A DNA stretch of 64,000 nucleotides from a virus. Below, piece after piece: positions 20,955 through 28,618 of the stretch (positions are counted from its first letter, which is position 1; each line of letters starts with the position of its first letter). The stretch spans positions 64,001 through 128,000 of the IMG/VR virus record IMGVR_UViG_3300000553_000006. One strand, 5' to 3'. Below the pieces are notes generated by a model that worked only from the letters and a program-made list of their open reading frames with translations, made no database searches and was not told where the DNA came from. A program made the position numbers and the translations under genes.

Positions 20955-21307
20955 TCTACTATCCTTATATAACATGGCTTGCCAAGTTTGTTCATTTGTT
21001 GAATCATGTTTTTGGAACCCGGAGAAGATCCGTCCCAAAGAACGATGGCTGCATCTGCAATCTTTGCCATTTCAGCATTTCTGATTGGTCCTGCAGCCTT
21101 ACCGTGTTTGTTCCAGTCAGCTGGCATTTCAATAAGACCGAGGTTTGATACTCTGGCATACTTCTCGCCTAGAGAATCTACACCTCTCGCCTTACCACAT
21201 ACAACATCAGTTATAGTATAGCCTGAAAGCTTAATAGTTTCAAGCAAAATCTTATAACTCTCAAGGTCTTCAGGGAAATTTCTACTTCCGGCGATCACTA
21301 CTTTCAT
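20951..21307 (-). CDS. YspA/cpYpsA-type SLOG-domain protein
   Basis: 118 aa. MKVVIAGSRNFPE, VVCGKARGVDSLGEKYA, MPADWNKHGKAAGPIRNAEMA and AAIVLWDGSSPGSKNMI are the Rossmann-like SLOG signature formerly called DUF2493. SLOG proteins bind nucleotide-derived ligands or cleave nucleotides and nucleotide-linked sugars, and some act in phage-host conflict. Ligand and role here are unknown. It is coupled by ATGA overlap to the MazG-like gene downstream and overlaps the 63-aa gene upstream. Confidence 0.85.
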   Translation of the reverse strand: MKVVIAGSRNFPEDLESYKILLETIKLSGYTITDVVCGKARGVDSLGEKYARVSNLGLIEMPADWNKHGKAAGPIRNAEMAKIADAAIVLWDGSSPGSKNMIQQMNKLGKPCYIRIVE

Positions 21308-21495
21308 ACTTTATCTCCATAGTTTTCCATTGCCCATTTATACTGACTGTGGTCAGGAGTGAGTAGTTCATCATTAATGTAAGTATCTCCAATCATGATA
21401 TTACGATATACCCAATAGGTGTTACCAAGATTATCATACGGACAGAATATACGTTCGCCAAGAGGTCCGCGAATTACTTCACTTGTCCAACTCAT
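21304..21495 (-). CDS. Small hypothetical protein (63 aa)
   Basis: MSWTSEVIRGPLGERIF, then a compact sequence rich in Tyr and Asn. Overlaps the SLOG gene start by 4 bp and abuts the gp46 stop, as expected for an internal operon gene. No domain recognised. Confidence 0.6.
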   Translation of the reverse strand: MSWTSEVIRGPLGERIFCPYDNLGNTYWVYRNIMIGDTYINDELLTPDHSQYKWAMENYGDKV

Positions 21496-23213
21496 TAGTC
21501 TACCATCCTGCTAAAATTCTTGACTTTTTCAAACTTTACTACACGCTCAAACTTGTCACTGATGTTCTCAGTCTTGTGACTGATAATGAAGATGTTCGTA
21601 TCCTTTACAAGTGATTGTAAGATCTTCATAAATTCTTCAGAACCTGATGCATCCAGCGATCCATCAAAAATTTCATCCATGACAAGCAGATTGGTACTGT
21701 TGCTATTTCTGATCTTAGATATGGTTCTCCAACAAAGCATGAGAGCCAAGTCAATACGACACTTCTCACCTTCACTGAAGGACTCGTAGGAGAAATCGTC
21801 TCGGTATCTTGACTTGATTTTTTCATTGAAGTTCTCATCCAGCTCGAATTGAACGAAGAAGTCCATCGCAGCTAAATACTTATTTATAAGTTTGTTCATG
21901 ATCGGAATATACTGCTTGATGATCTTGGCTTTAATCCCGCCATCCTTCAGCAATACAGACGCGATGTCAAGAGTAGCCTTGTCATGAACAAGTTCTTCCT
22001 TCAACGCTTCATAACCAGCAGCCAATTCAGTCAGTTCTTTTAGCTTCTTCTTTTCTACACGAACCGAAGAGTCTTCAGAATTGATTGAGTTGATTTGATC
22101 TTCTTCAGAAGCGATTTGTTTTTCAATGAATTTGATCTGACTGTTGTTTGTGTTAAGTGTTTGATACAACTCAATAAGTCTGTCCTTTGTTTCCTTGATT
22201 TCAGCAAGGCGCAGACTTACTTTGTTCCACTCTTCCTCAAGTTTAGTTAGAGCATCTTCCGTCTCTGTGAGCGATTCAGTTTTGGAATCGATGGTCGTGC
22301 ATTTGAATTCATGATCGATTCCCTGTCTGCACGTTGGACAGGTATCATTGACACTGAAGAAAGTAATATCTGCTTTAAGCTTTCTGAGTTTGTCATCTAA
22401 TTGTTTCTCCAATTGAGTAATGGTAACGGATTTTTTACTTACAGCCGTCTCGTCTTCAACAGTTGTTTCAAGTTCGCTGATGGTTTTTTGTAGAGCTTCG
22501 TTCTCATTTACGAGTTCAGTTACGTTCTCTCTCATGTTATGAATAAGAAGCTTCTTACCATCCACAAGCTTTTGACTGTTTTGTTCTAAACTCTTGATGT
22601 GTTTCTTTTGCATCTCGATCTTCTCATCATGAAGATCGATTTGATACTTAACATCCATCAGAGCAGACTTATTCTCTGCAATCTTATCACGAAGTAATCC
22701 AAACATGACAGAGAAAATACCAATGTCAAGTAGATCTTCGTTAAATTCTCTACGAGCGTGCGCTGGCAGCTGCATAAACGGAACGTAGGTTGATGCGCCA
22801 AGAGTAACGATTTGAGTAAATGATTTGTGATTAAGCTTTAGAATATGCTTCTCAAGATAATCTTGATAGTCTCTAGAAGCAGCATCTTGATTGATCAGAG
22901 TTCCATTTTGGAAGATCTCAAATATCGTAGGCTTAATACCGCGTCTTACCTTATACTCATTTTGATTGATAGAAAATTCAATCTCACAAAGCAAACCCTT
23001 ACCATTGATACTGTTAATCAGCTGTGGCTTGTTAATCTTACGGAAAGGCTTACCATACAATGAGAATGAAATCGCATCAATGAAAGTACTCTTTCCGGCT
23101 CCATTTTGTCCAACAATTAGTGTAGTTTCATGAGAGCACAAGTCCATTTCTGTAAACACATTTCCGCTGGACAACAAATTCATCCATCTTACACACTTAA
23201 ATATAATCGCCAT
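21495..23213 (-). CDS. gp46: Recombination nuclease subunit (T4 gp46, SbcC/Rad50-like)
   Basis: 572 aa, near T4 gp46 (560 aa). Walker A GQNGAGKS (35-42), a long two-part coiled coil with zinc hook CPTC (292-295), and a C-terminal ABC signature and Walker B (SYESFSEGEKCRIDLAL, LLVMDEIFDGSLD). With gp47 it resects DNA ends and takes part in host DNA breakdown and recombination-dependent replication. An HNH endonuclease gene separates it from gp47. Confidence 0.96.
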   Translation of the reverse strand: MAIIFKCVRWMNLLSSGNVFTEMDLCSHETTLIVGQNGAGKSTFIDAISFSLYGKPFRKINKPQLINSINGKGLLCEIEFSINQNEYKVRRGIKPTIFEIFQNGTLINQDAASRDYQDYLEKHILKLNHKSFTQIVTLGASTYVPFMQLPAHARREFNEDLLDIGIFSVMFGLLRDKIAENKSALMDVKYQIDLHDEKIEMQKKHIKSLEQNSQKLVDGKKLLIHNMRENVTELVNENEALQKTISELETTVEDETAVSKKSVTITQLEKQLDDKLRKLKADITFFSVNDTCPTCRQGIDHEFKCTTIDSKTESLTETEDALTKLEEEWNKVSLRLAEIKETKDRLIELYQTLNTNNSQIKFIEKQIASEEDQINSINSEDSSVRVEKKKLKELTELAAGYEALKEELVHDKATLDIASVLLKDGGIKAKIIKQYIPIMNKLINKYLAAMDFFVQFELDENFNEKIKSRYRDDFSYESFSEGEKCRIDLALMLCWRTISKIRNSNSTNLLVMDEIFDGSLDASGSEEFMKILQSLVKDTNIFIISHKTENISDKFERVVKFEKVKNFSRMVD

Positions 23214-23214
23214 T

Positions 23215-23781
23215 TTAAGCCTTATCTATACAAGAAATGGTATGCCTAGAAATAACATTTGTGGCGTAGCTTTTACCACAGTTACTACAAAGCACCTTTG
23301 AGAATACTCTTCCTTTGTTGTAAGAATGTCCCATATGAGCTAATCTATTTTGTTCTTTAGCTGATTCGGTATGTTTCTTACCTTTGAATCCAGAAATCGT
23401 CCCTTTCTTTGATTCTGAAATTTTTGCAGCCCAAAGCTCTTTTTCTTTGAACTTTCTAGACTTTCCTGTTAAAGAATCTCTACGTTTTGCAATATGCTCT
23501 TCGGATTGAGATTTTCCTAATTTAGCAATTCGCATTTTATGTTTTGATTCATCACTACATTTAATACCCAATCTACCTAATTTTTGCGCTGTTTTTATTG
23601 CTTCAGCGTTTGTTATTTGACCTGATAAGGTTTGCCAAGCAATTTTATCTTGCCATCTACCATACATTTCATATAATTGTTTATGCGCTTCAGCATGCTC
23701 TTCTATAGACAATTCAATTAAATTATCTGGAGAATTAGATCCTCCAACATGTTTTGGTATTTTATGATGTTTGTGATACAT
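23215..23781 (-). CDS. HNH homing endonuclease with NUMOD3 repeats and zinc finger
   Basis: 188 aa. The N-terminal YHKHHKIPKHVGGSNSPDNL with IELSIEEHAEAHK is an HNH nuclease core. It is followed by NUMOD3-like segments (CSDESKHKMRIAKLG; KSQSEEHIAKRRDSLTG) and a C-terminal LCSNCGKSYATNVISRHTISC finger. This is a free-standing homing enzyme inserted between gp47 and gp46 on the same strand. It begins 2 bases after the gp47 stop and ends 1 base before the gp46 start, so it sits cleanly in the junction. Confidence 0.88.
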   Translation of the reverse strand: MYHKHHKIPKHVGGSNSPDNLIELSIEEHAEAHKQLYEMYGRWQDKIAWQTLSGQITNAEAIKTAQKLGRLGIKCSDESKHKMRIAKLGKSQSEEHIAKRRDSLTGKSRKFKEKELWAAKISESKKGTISGFKGKKHTESAKEQNRLAHMGHSYNKGRVFSKVLCSNCGKSYATNVISRHTISCIDKA

Positions 23782-23783
23782 TA

Positions 23784-24851
23784 TTATTCTAAATTTACTG
23801 CTTCATAATAAAGAGAAGTCAATAATTTCTTTACTTGAACTGGATCTGAAGAAATTTCAGAAGCCATAGCATCAATTGTTTTGTTCAATATTGTTACTGT
23901 ATCTTCAACACCATCCACAATATCACTTTCATCTTCTAGTTGAAGACTCAACTCATCAGCAATAATTTCCATGTTCAATGGATTTGCTCGCTCAAGCTTG
24001 TCAATAAACATATCCAACCAGTATGGATTGTTCTTTTCCTTTACAATTACCTTAACATAAGTTCCGGTATATAGCTCAGGATCAAAGTCTAGAAGTGTTT
24101 CAATGCTGTGGTTAGCATCGTCATAGTATAATTTATTAAACATTGTATATGGGTTTGGTATAAAAGTCAAGCTTCTAGTATCGGTATCAAATACGTGAAA
24201 CCCTTTCTGATCACCATAGTCAGACCAAGTCATTTCATACGGACAACCCAGATAGTGAATGTTACCTCTATGTGACTTGTGATGAAGGTGACCAGAAGCA
24301 ACTAGATCAAACTTAGAGAATACGTTGGACTCAAGTCCATGATCAACGTAAGTTCCCTTGTACATTTCGAAGCCAACAATTTCCAGATGACCGAACAGTA
24401 CTTGAGCCTTAGTATTGTGTAGAAGCTCCATTGTTTCATCTTGATTATCTTGACAGATCCAAGGAATCAGAGCAATCTCAACACCATCGTATGTCTTTAC
24501 TTGAGGTCTATCCACAATGTTGTAACCCGCGTAACGATCAAACAGAAGGTCTGGTGAGTTTACATTGATGGTATTCTTGAAATATGATGTGTGATTACCT
24601 ACGATAAAATCGTATTGAATACCACGTGCTTCAAGTTGATCGAACCACATATCCTTGGCGCGCTTCAGAGTGAAGTAGTTTACAAACTTTCTTCTCTCGA
24701 ACGTGTCGCCAAGGTCGATTACGTTTGTAACATTGTGCTTGTCGATATATGGGAACACAATGTTTCTGTAAAATTTCTCATAGTAATCTAGAAAAGCAAT
24801 ATTATCATTACGAATACCAAAGTGTTGGTCAGTCATCAATACTATTTTCAT
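23784..24851 (-). CDS. gp47: Recombination nuclease subunit (T4 gp47, SbcD/Mre11-like)
   Basis: 355 aa, near T4 gp47 (339 aa). The calcineurin-type phosphoesterase motifs are present: MTDQHFG (D, H), VIDLGDTFERR, DFIVGNHTSYF, VLFGHLEIVG and VASGHLHHKS, supplying the two-metal site. It is the nuclease partner of gp46. It overlaps the 61-aa gene upstream as ATGA. Confidence 0.96.
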   Translation of the reverse strand: MKIVLMTDQHFGIRNDNIAFLDYYEKFYRNIVFPYIDKHNVTNVIDLGDTFERRKFVNYFTLKRAKDMWFDQLEARGIQYDFIVGNHTSYFKNTINVNSPDLLFDRYAGYNIVDRPQVKTYDGVEIALIPWICQDNQDETMELLHNTKAQVLFGHLEIVGFEMYKGTYVDHGLESNVFSKFDLVASGHLHHKSHRGNIHYLGCPYEMTWSDYGDQKGFHVFDTDTRSLTFIPNPYTMFNKLYYDDANHSIETLLDFDPELYTGTYVKVIVKEKNNPYWLDMFIDKLERANPLNMEIIADELSLQLEDESDIVDGVEDTVTILNKTIDAMASEISSDPVQVKKLLTSLYYEAVNLE

Positions 24852-25033
24852 ACTCTCGCCTTCTTGAAGTTAGCTTCACGATCATACTTTTCAATGTTAC
24901 TCTTGCAGAATTCTTGAATACTCAGTAGAGTAGTTCTGTAGTTGTAACGAATATTATCCGGAGTGTTTTTATCACTCAGCTTCAACGCCATATCAAGAAT
25001 CAGTGGCGGAATGTTGTTGTATTCCTTCTGCAT
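24848..25033 (-). CDS. Conserved small protein between gp55 and gp47 (61 aa)
   Basis: MQKEYNNIPPLILDMALKLSD, then NIRYNYRTTLLSIQEFC. I recognise this as a conserved small gene before gp47 in aquatic T4-like phages; function unknown. It overlaps gp55 by 41 bp and gp47 by 4 bp, with AGGAAG before its ATG. Confidence 0.68.
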   Translation of the reverse strand: MQKEYNNIPPLILDMALKLSDKNTPDNIRYNYRTTLLSIQEFCKSNIEKYDREANFKKARV

Positions 25034-25631
25034 TGTTATCTTCCTCTATAAAAACTTCCACGCCCTTCTTCTTGGCGGGCTTGTTTTTGCTTTGCAGCTT
25101 TGCTTCGTAGTCAGTAACGAATTTATCCATTCTGTCTACGTGATCTTTGTAGTGGTGATTTGATCCCTTCTTGTGAGCAGGCATGTCAGTACCACCTTCT
25201 CCTGAACCCATGTATTCCATAAGCTCATCTAGAACATTTAGGTTCTCAAATACCTTGTACTTCACATAGGTTTGCTTATGTTCCTTGGCGATCCTATGCA
25301 AGAATGCATTATAAATGATCATTGTAAAATAAGCAAATGGATTATTTGACTTTTCTGGGTTGAAATTGTGCATATAAGCAATACAATTCTCAATTCCGTC
25401 GCCAATCATTTCTTCCTTGTAAGTATAGGAAATGAAGTTTGACTTATACGATAACTTAGTAGCAATTTTCAAAATACAAGAACCAATATACTCCGGAATT
25501 CTAGGAGCCGGAAGGTCGTTCTTCTTACATTCTCTATACTCATTAATGTATTTGATCATATGAGTATACAGCAATTTATTATCAACGTAGTGTGCAAGAG
25601 CTTTCTTGCCGGTAGCAACTTTTTTATTCAT
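24993..25631 (-). CDS. gp55: Late-transcription sigma factor (T4 gp55)
   Basis: 212 aa, near T4 gp55 (185 aa). NNPFAYFTMIIYNAFLHRIAKEHKQ is the region 2-like segment that binds core RNA polymerase and reads the TATAAATA late box. The C-terminal part is charged and, in T4, contacts the gp45 clamp. Many late boxes are visible in this window, consistent with its presence. A small conserved gene overlaps its 3' end. Confidence 0.93.
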   Translation of the reverse strand: MNKKVATGKKALAHYVDNKLLYTHMIKYINEYRECKKNDLPAPRIPEYIGSCILKIATKLSYKSNFISYTYKEEMIGDGIENCIAYMHNFNPEKSNNPFAYFTMIIYNAFLHRIAKEHKQTYVKYKVFENLNVLDELMEYMGSGEGGTDMPAHKKGSNHHYKDHVDRMDKFVTDYEAKLQSKNKPAKKKGVEVFIEEDNNAEGIQQHSATDS

Positions 25632-25647
25632 CTAAGTACCTTTTTGC

Positions 25648-25675
25648 TTGACTTTTTTGCAGATCACGGTATAAT
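25648..25675 (+). promoter_or_regulatory. Sigma70-like promoter on the plus strand, antisense to uvsW operon
   Basis: TTGACT (25648-25653), 16-bp spacer, TATAAT (25670-25675) on the plus strand in the gap between gp55 and the Sm-like gene. No plus-strand gene follows, so it would make antisense RNA. It may be a chance match. Confidence 0.4.
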
Positions 25676-25688
25676 AGCAATGTGCTTC

Positions 25689-26069
25689 TTAATTAATAGT
25701 AGTGTTACCTGAACGTTCCACCATCGCAGTGATTAAGTCCATGAGCTGAGCCTTGTCCGAAGTAGCTGGAGCGGCGTCAGCCTCCGAAGGAGGAAGCAGC
25801 TTCCTTTTGTAGACGCCCATATATTTGTTGTAGTAAGAAAGTGTTTGTTCATTCAGATCACTGAAGTGCACAATATGTTCTCTACCAATATCGACATAGT
25901 CTGAAGCTGACAAAGAGTTATATTTCACAAAATATAGAATGTACTGTTCGTCTTGAAGACCGTAACGAGCTTCAAAAACATCACGTATACGGAAAGCATC
26001 ATTTCCAAGTGACTCTACTTCGCCTACAATTTCTTCACGAGTGGTGAGCTTAATTACTTTTACTGTCAT
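25689..26069 (-). CDS. Conserved Sm-like hypothetical protein (126 aa)
   Basis: The N-terminal 80 residues (VKVIKLTTREEIVGEVE ... DAFRIRDVFEARYG ... YSLSASDYVD-like segment) look like a small Sm-like beta barrel of the type seen as a conserved hypothetical between uvsW and gp55 in aquatic T4-like phages. The C-terminus is Ala/Pro-rich, then helical. Function unknown. It overlaps uvsW by 4 bp. Confidence 0.65.
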   Translation of the reverse strand: MTVKVIKLTTREEIVGEVESLGNDAFRIRDVFEARYGLQDEQYILYFVKYNSLSASDYVDIGREHIVHFSDLNEQTLSYYNKYMGVYKRKLLPPSEADAAPATSDKAQLMDLITAMVERSGNTTIN

Positions 26070-27508
26070 TTGAGATTCACCTTATAAATTTTGTATTCAA
26101 AACCTTCAGTAGAATAGATCTTGATTCTTTCTTTGAAATGGTTGAGAGTATAGTTCACATTGCTCTTGTGACTTAGATTGTCAGCAATGTCGAACAGAGT
26201 TGCTCCAATCTTGTCATCAGCTTTACGTAGAATGCGACCGATTGATTGAAGAATACGAACAATAGATTTGCTTGGAGAAGCAAAGATCAGATTGTGAAGA
26301 CGCTTGATGTTGATACCAGTAGAGAAGGTTCCGTAAGAAGCAATGATGATTGCGTTATCTTCTTTCTCAACAATAGAACGTATCTCATCACGTTCTTCAC
26401 CGTCGACTCCACCGTGCACATAATATACTGGACGATCAGTTTCTTTTTTGATCATCTCGAACAGCTTATCACCGTGCTTCTCAACGTATTGATAAAGCAC
26501 CAGAGTGTTACCACCATCAAGCGATAGAACCAAATTCTTGATAAACTTGTTGCGCTTCTCATTGCGCACTAGAAAATCCATTTCCTCTTGATATGTATAC
26601 TTCTTTGCAGCGTCACAATCTTCTGGTGAGTGATTGAGAACTAGAGCCTTGATCAACAGTTGTGAAACGTGTCCTTGTTCCATTAACTCAGAAGTTGTTG
26701 TTACTTTGCGTACCTTACCAAACAGACCTTCAAGAACCAGCTTGTTTGTAAGAGAACCATCAAGAGTGCCTGTAAGACCGAAGCGATATGAACAATCGGT
26801 AAGCTTGGTCATGATTGATACTAGAGAAGTAGCCTTGAACAAGTGTGCTTCGTCACCAAACACAACCTTGAACTGTTGAAAGAATTCCTTTGGCATCTTG
26901 TAGATTGACTGCCAAGTAGAAATTGTTACTCTTGCATTACTGTTCTTTTCAGAACCGCTTGTAATAGTATGGATCTCACCCTTGTATCCATAGTCTCTGA
27001 AGTCAGAAGCCATTTGGTGTACAAGAGAAACGGTAGGAACAATGATCAGAGTCTTTTCAGCATACGCTCTTGTAAGCATGTAAATGATAAGAGACTTACC
27101 TGAAGATGTTGGAGAAAGCAGAACAGCTCTTTTCTTGCGCATGGCGTAGATGAAAGCTTCTATTTGATATTCTCTTGGAACGTGTGGAAGATTGAGAGAT
27201 TCAATAAACTCTTCAGCTTCCTTGAGTGAGAACTCTTCATCACCTGATTCGTATTCATACTCTACTTCGTATTCTCTTGAAGCAGCAAATTCTTCAATGG
27301 CTGGAACAAGACCAGCATAGATCTCACGAGTAAGCATGTTAAATAGACGGATCTTACCGTCCCATACTTTTGCTCGTACCTTTGGATGGAACTTCGCGTT
27401 CGGTACTGTGAAAGTAAACTCATCAGAAAGTTCTTGCGCAGTGGATGGACTGCAGAAAATCTTTACTACAACCTCATTCACTTTCTTGATGAGTATTCTA
27501 TCAGTCAT
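26066..27508 (-). CDS. uvsW: UvsW DNA/RNA helicase
   Basis: 480 aa from the ATG giving MTDRILIKKVNEVVVKI, which overlaps the uvsY stop (TAATG); the longer frame to 27535 is rejected. The N-terminal substrate-binding domain precedes superfamily 2 motifs: SPTSSGKSL (I), GDEAHLF (II), FGLTGTLDG (III), GTFSTGINIKRL (V) and ILQSIGRILRK (VI). UvsW unwinds R-loops and branched DNA and shifts T4 from origin-dependent to recombination-dependent replication. Confidence 0.95.
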   Translation of the reverse strand: MTDRILIKKVNEVVVKIFCSPSTAQELSDEFTFTVPNAKFHPKVRAKVWDGKIRLFNMLTREIYAGLVPAIEEFAASREYEVEYEYESGDEEFSLKEAEEFIESLNLPHVPREYQIEAFIYAMRKKRAVLLSPTSSGKSLIIYMLTRAYAEKTLIIVPTVSLVHQMASDFRDYGYKGEIHTITSGSEKNSNARVTISTWQSIYKMPKEFFQQFKVVFGDEAHLFKATSLVSIMTKLTDCSYRFGLTGTLDGSLTNKLVLEGLFGKVRKVTTTSELMEQGHVSQLLIKALVLNHSPEDCDAAKKYTYQEEMDFLVRNEKRNKFIKNLVLSLDGGNTLVLYQYVEKHGDKLFEMIKKETDRPVYYVHGGVDGEERDEIRSIVEKEDNAIIIASYGTFSTGINIKRLHNLIFASPSKSIVRILQSIGRILRKADDKIGATLFDIADNLSHKSNVNYTLNHFKERIKIYSTEGFEYKIYKVNLK

Positions 27509-27945
27509 TATGCACCAACTTTGAACTGTTCCCACTTGACAGCATTCGTAATGTTGAAGTTACGACTGCCGATGGTTTTGATTATTGAATCGAGAAGTTC
27601 GATCTTTTCTTGCTGATAAGCAATGCGTAAATTAAGGTCAACCATCTCTTGGTCAGCCTCAATATACATTTCTGTGTCTCCACGGATGATTCTTTTAGGA
27701 TTTGGGGACCAACCCCGCTCTTTGAGCGTTTCTTCGTCTAAGACTCCGGTAAAGTATTCAAACTTAAGAAGTTTTAATTGCTTTTTCTTCTCATTTAGTT
27801 TTCTGAGCACCAAACGTTCGTTGGTGAAGATCTTAAAGTATTTGTTATGAAGCTTGGAAGTTTTCAGAGCTTCGTTGCCAAGTTCCGTTCTATCGATTTC
27901 AGAGTCAACGTCCCAAAGCTCAAAGATTTCATCAACTGTCATCAC
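27508..27945 (-). CDS. uvsY: UvsY recombination mediator
   Basis: 145 aa, near T4 UvsY (137 aa). The sequence is charged and helical with LHNKYFKIFTNERLVLRKL, the LKFEYFTGVLDEETLKERGW segment and a C-terminal SRNFNITNAVKWEQFKVG, matching the T4 ending RGFAIKHIQDMRAFEAG in kind. It loads UvsX on gp32-coated single strands. It is the first gene behind a good sigma70-like promoter and is coupled to uvsW. Confidence 0.9.
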   Translation of the reverse strand: MMTVDEIFELWDVDSEIDRTELGNEALKTSKLHNKYFKIFTNERLVLRKLNEKKKQLKLLKFEYFTGVLDEETLKERGWSPNPKRIIRGDTEMYIEADQEMVDLNLRIAYQQEKIELLDSIIKTIGSRNFNITNAVKWEQFKVGA

Positions 27946-27971
27946 GACCCCACAAAATTATCAATTGTTTT

Positions 27972-28000
27972 AATATAAGTCTTTCACCCATTAAAGTCAA
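27972..28000 (-). promoter_or_regulatory. Sigma70-like promoter for uvsY-uvsW operon
   Basis: TTGACT (27995-28000), 17-bp spacer, TATATT (27972-27977) on the minus strand, 27 bases before the uvsY ATG. The -35 flank TTGACTTTAAT is the same as at the deaminase promoter. Confidence 0.68.
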
Positions 28001-28006
28001 GTAGTT

Positions 28007-28531
28007 TTACAACTTAGTTCTTGTAAACTCACGGTATTTGAGAACAACGGTGGCGGTGATGTAGTCAATGTCAGTGTTCTTTGAGTCGAACTCAAGCATG
28101 CTCAAAGCTGATGGAATTACGTCGATGAAATTAATCAGAATGTTTGGATTCATTGAACTGTTAAGAATAGTAAGTGTAGCATCTCTCATGATACCTTTAC
28201 CAGTAGTTGGTCCCTGAGAAGCAATAGCATCATACTGACCATAGTTGTTAGGAAAACCAAGACCAGTCATCCAGTCAAAGATGTCAAAGTAACTGTTAAG
28301 GTCTTCATCAATCTTGAACTCAACAATTAGATCACCAAAAGTAACGTGATCGCCAGCAGTGATCAAACGATTAAACGGTGTTTGAATTACATTTGTGTTG
28401 TTAAGATTGTATGGTGGAAATTTTACAGACTGAACAAAGTAATTGAATGTGTGTAGATTTGGAATCTCAAACTTAAACCCAGTAGGTGAAAGGAAATTCT
28501 TGTTTGATGGTTGGTCAACAATAGCGTTCAT
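28007..28531 (-). CDS. Tail-tube-fold structural protein (gp19/gp54-like, possibly gp3)
   Basis: 174 aa. FLSPTGFKFEIPNLHTFNYFVQSV, FGDLIVEFKIDEDLNSYFDIFDWM and TATVVLKYREF form the pattern of tail-tube-fold proteins; the middle segment resembles the VISFRMDSEACNYRAMQDWV part of T4 gp54. Its length (T4 gp3 is 176 aa) and its place between gp23 and uvsY, where I recall aquatic relatives carrying gene 3, make tail-completion protein gp3 an alternative. Either way it is a tail tube end or baseplate hub component. A late box lies just upstream. Confidence 0.72.
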   Translation of the reverse strand: MNAIVDQPSNKNFLSPTGFKFEIPNLHTFNYFVQSVKFPPYNLNNTNVIQTPFNRLITAGDHVTFGDLIVEFKIDEDLNSYFDIFDWMTGLGFPNNYGQYDAIASQGPTTGKGIMRDATLTILNSSMNPNILINFIDVIPSALSMLEFDSKNTDIDYITATVVLKYREFTRTKL

Positions 28532-28550
28532 CGGTCACTCCATTTTCATA

Positions 28551-28558
28551 TATTTATG
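28551..28558 (-). promoter_or_regulatory. Late-promoter-like box (CATAAATA)
   Basis: Seven of eight matches to TATAAATA on the minus strand, 20 bases before the tail-tube-fold gene and just after the gp23 terminator. Confidence 0.5.
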
Positions 28559-28563
28559 TGCAC

Positions 28564-28592
28564 AAAAAAGGGGAGCAACAAGTGCTCCCCTT
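28564..28592 (-). terminator. Intrinsic terminator after gp23
   Basis: Minus-strand stem AAGGGGAGCA / TGCTCCCCTT (10 bp, perfect) with 5-base loop CTTGT, followed by a T run. It lies 27 bases after the gp23 stop and should end the abundant capsid transcript. Confidence 0.92.
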
Positions 28593-28618
28593 AGTTCGTC
28601 CGGTTGACCCGGCTTCTA

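Noticed and set aside
21885-21900. TATTTATA late-box match inside gp46
   Set aside because: It is deep inside the coding sequence, far from any downstream start, and such AT-rich octamers are expected by chance.
28007-28531. Naming the 174-aa tail-tube-fold protein definitively as gp3
   Set aside because: Length and gene order suggest it, but the sequence pattern also resembles gp54 and gp19, so the name was left open.
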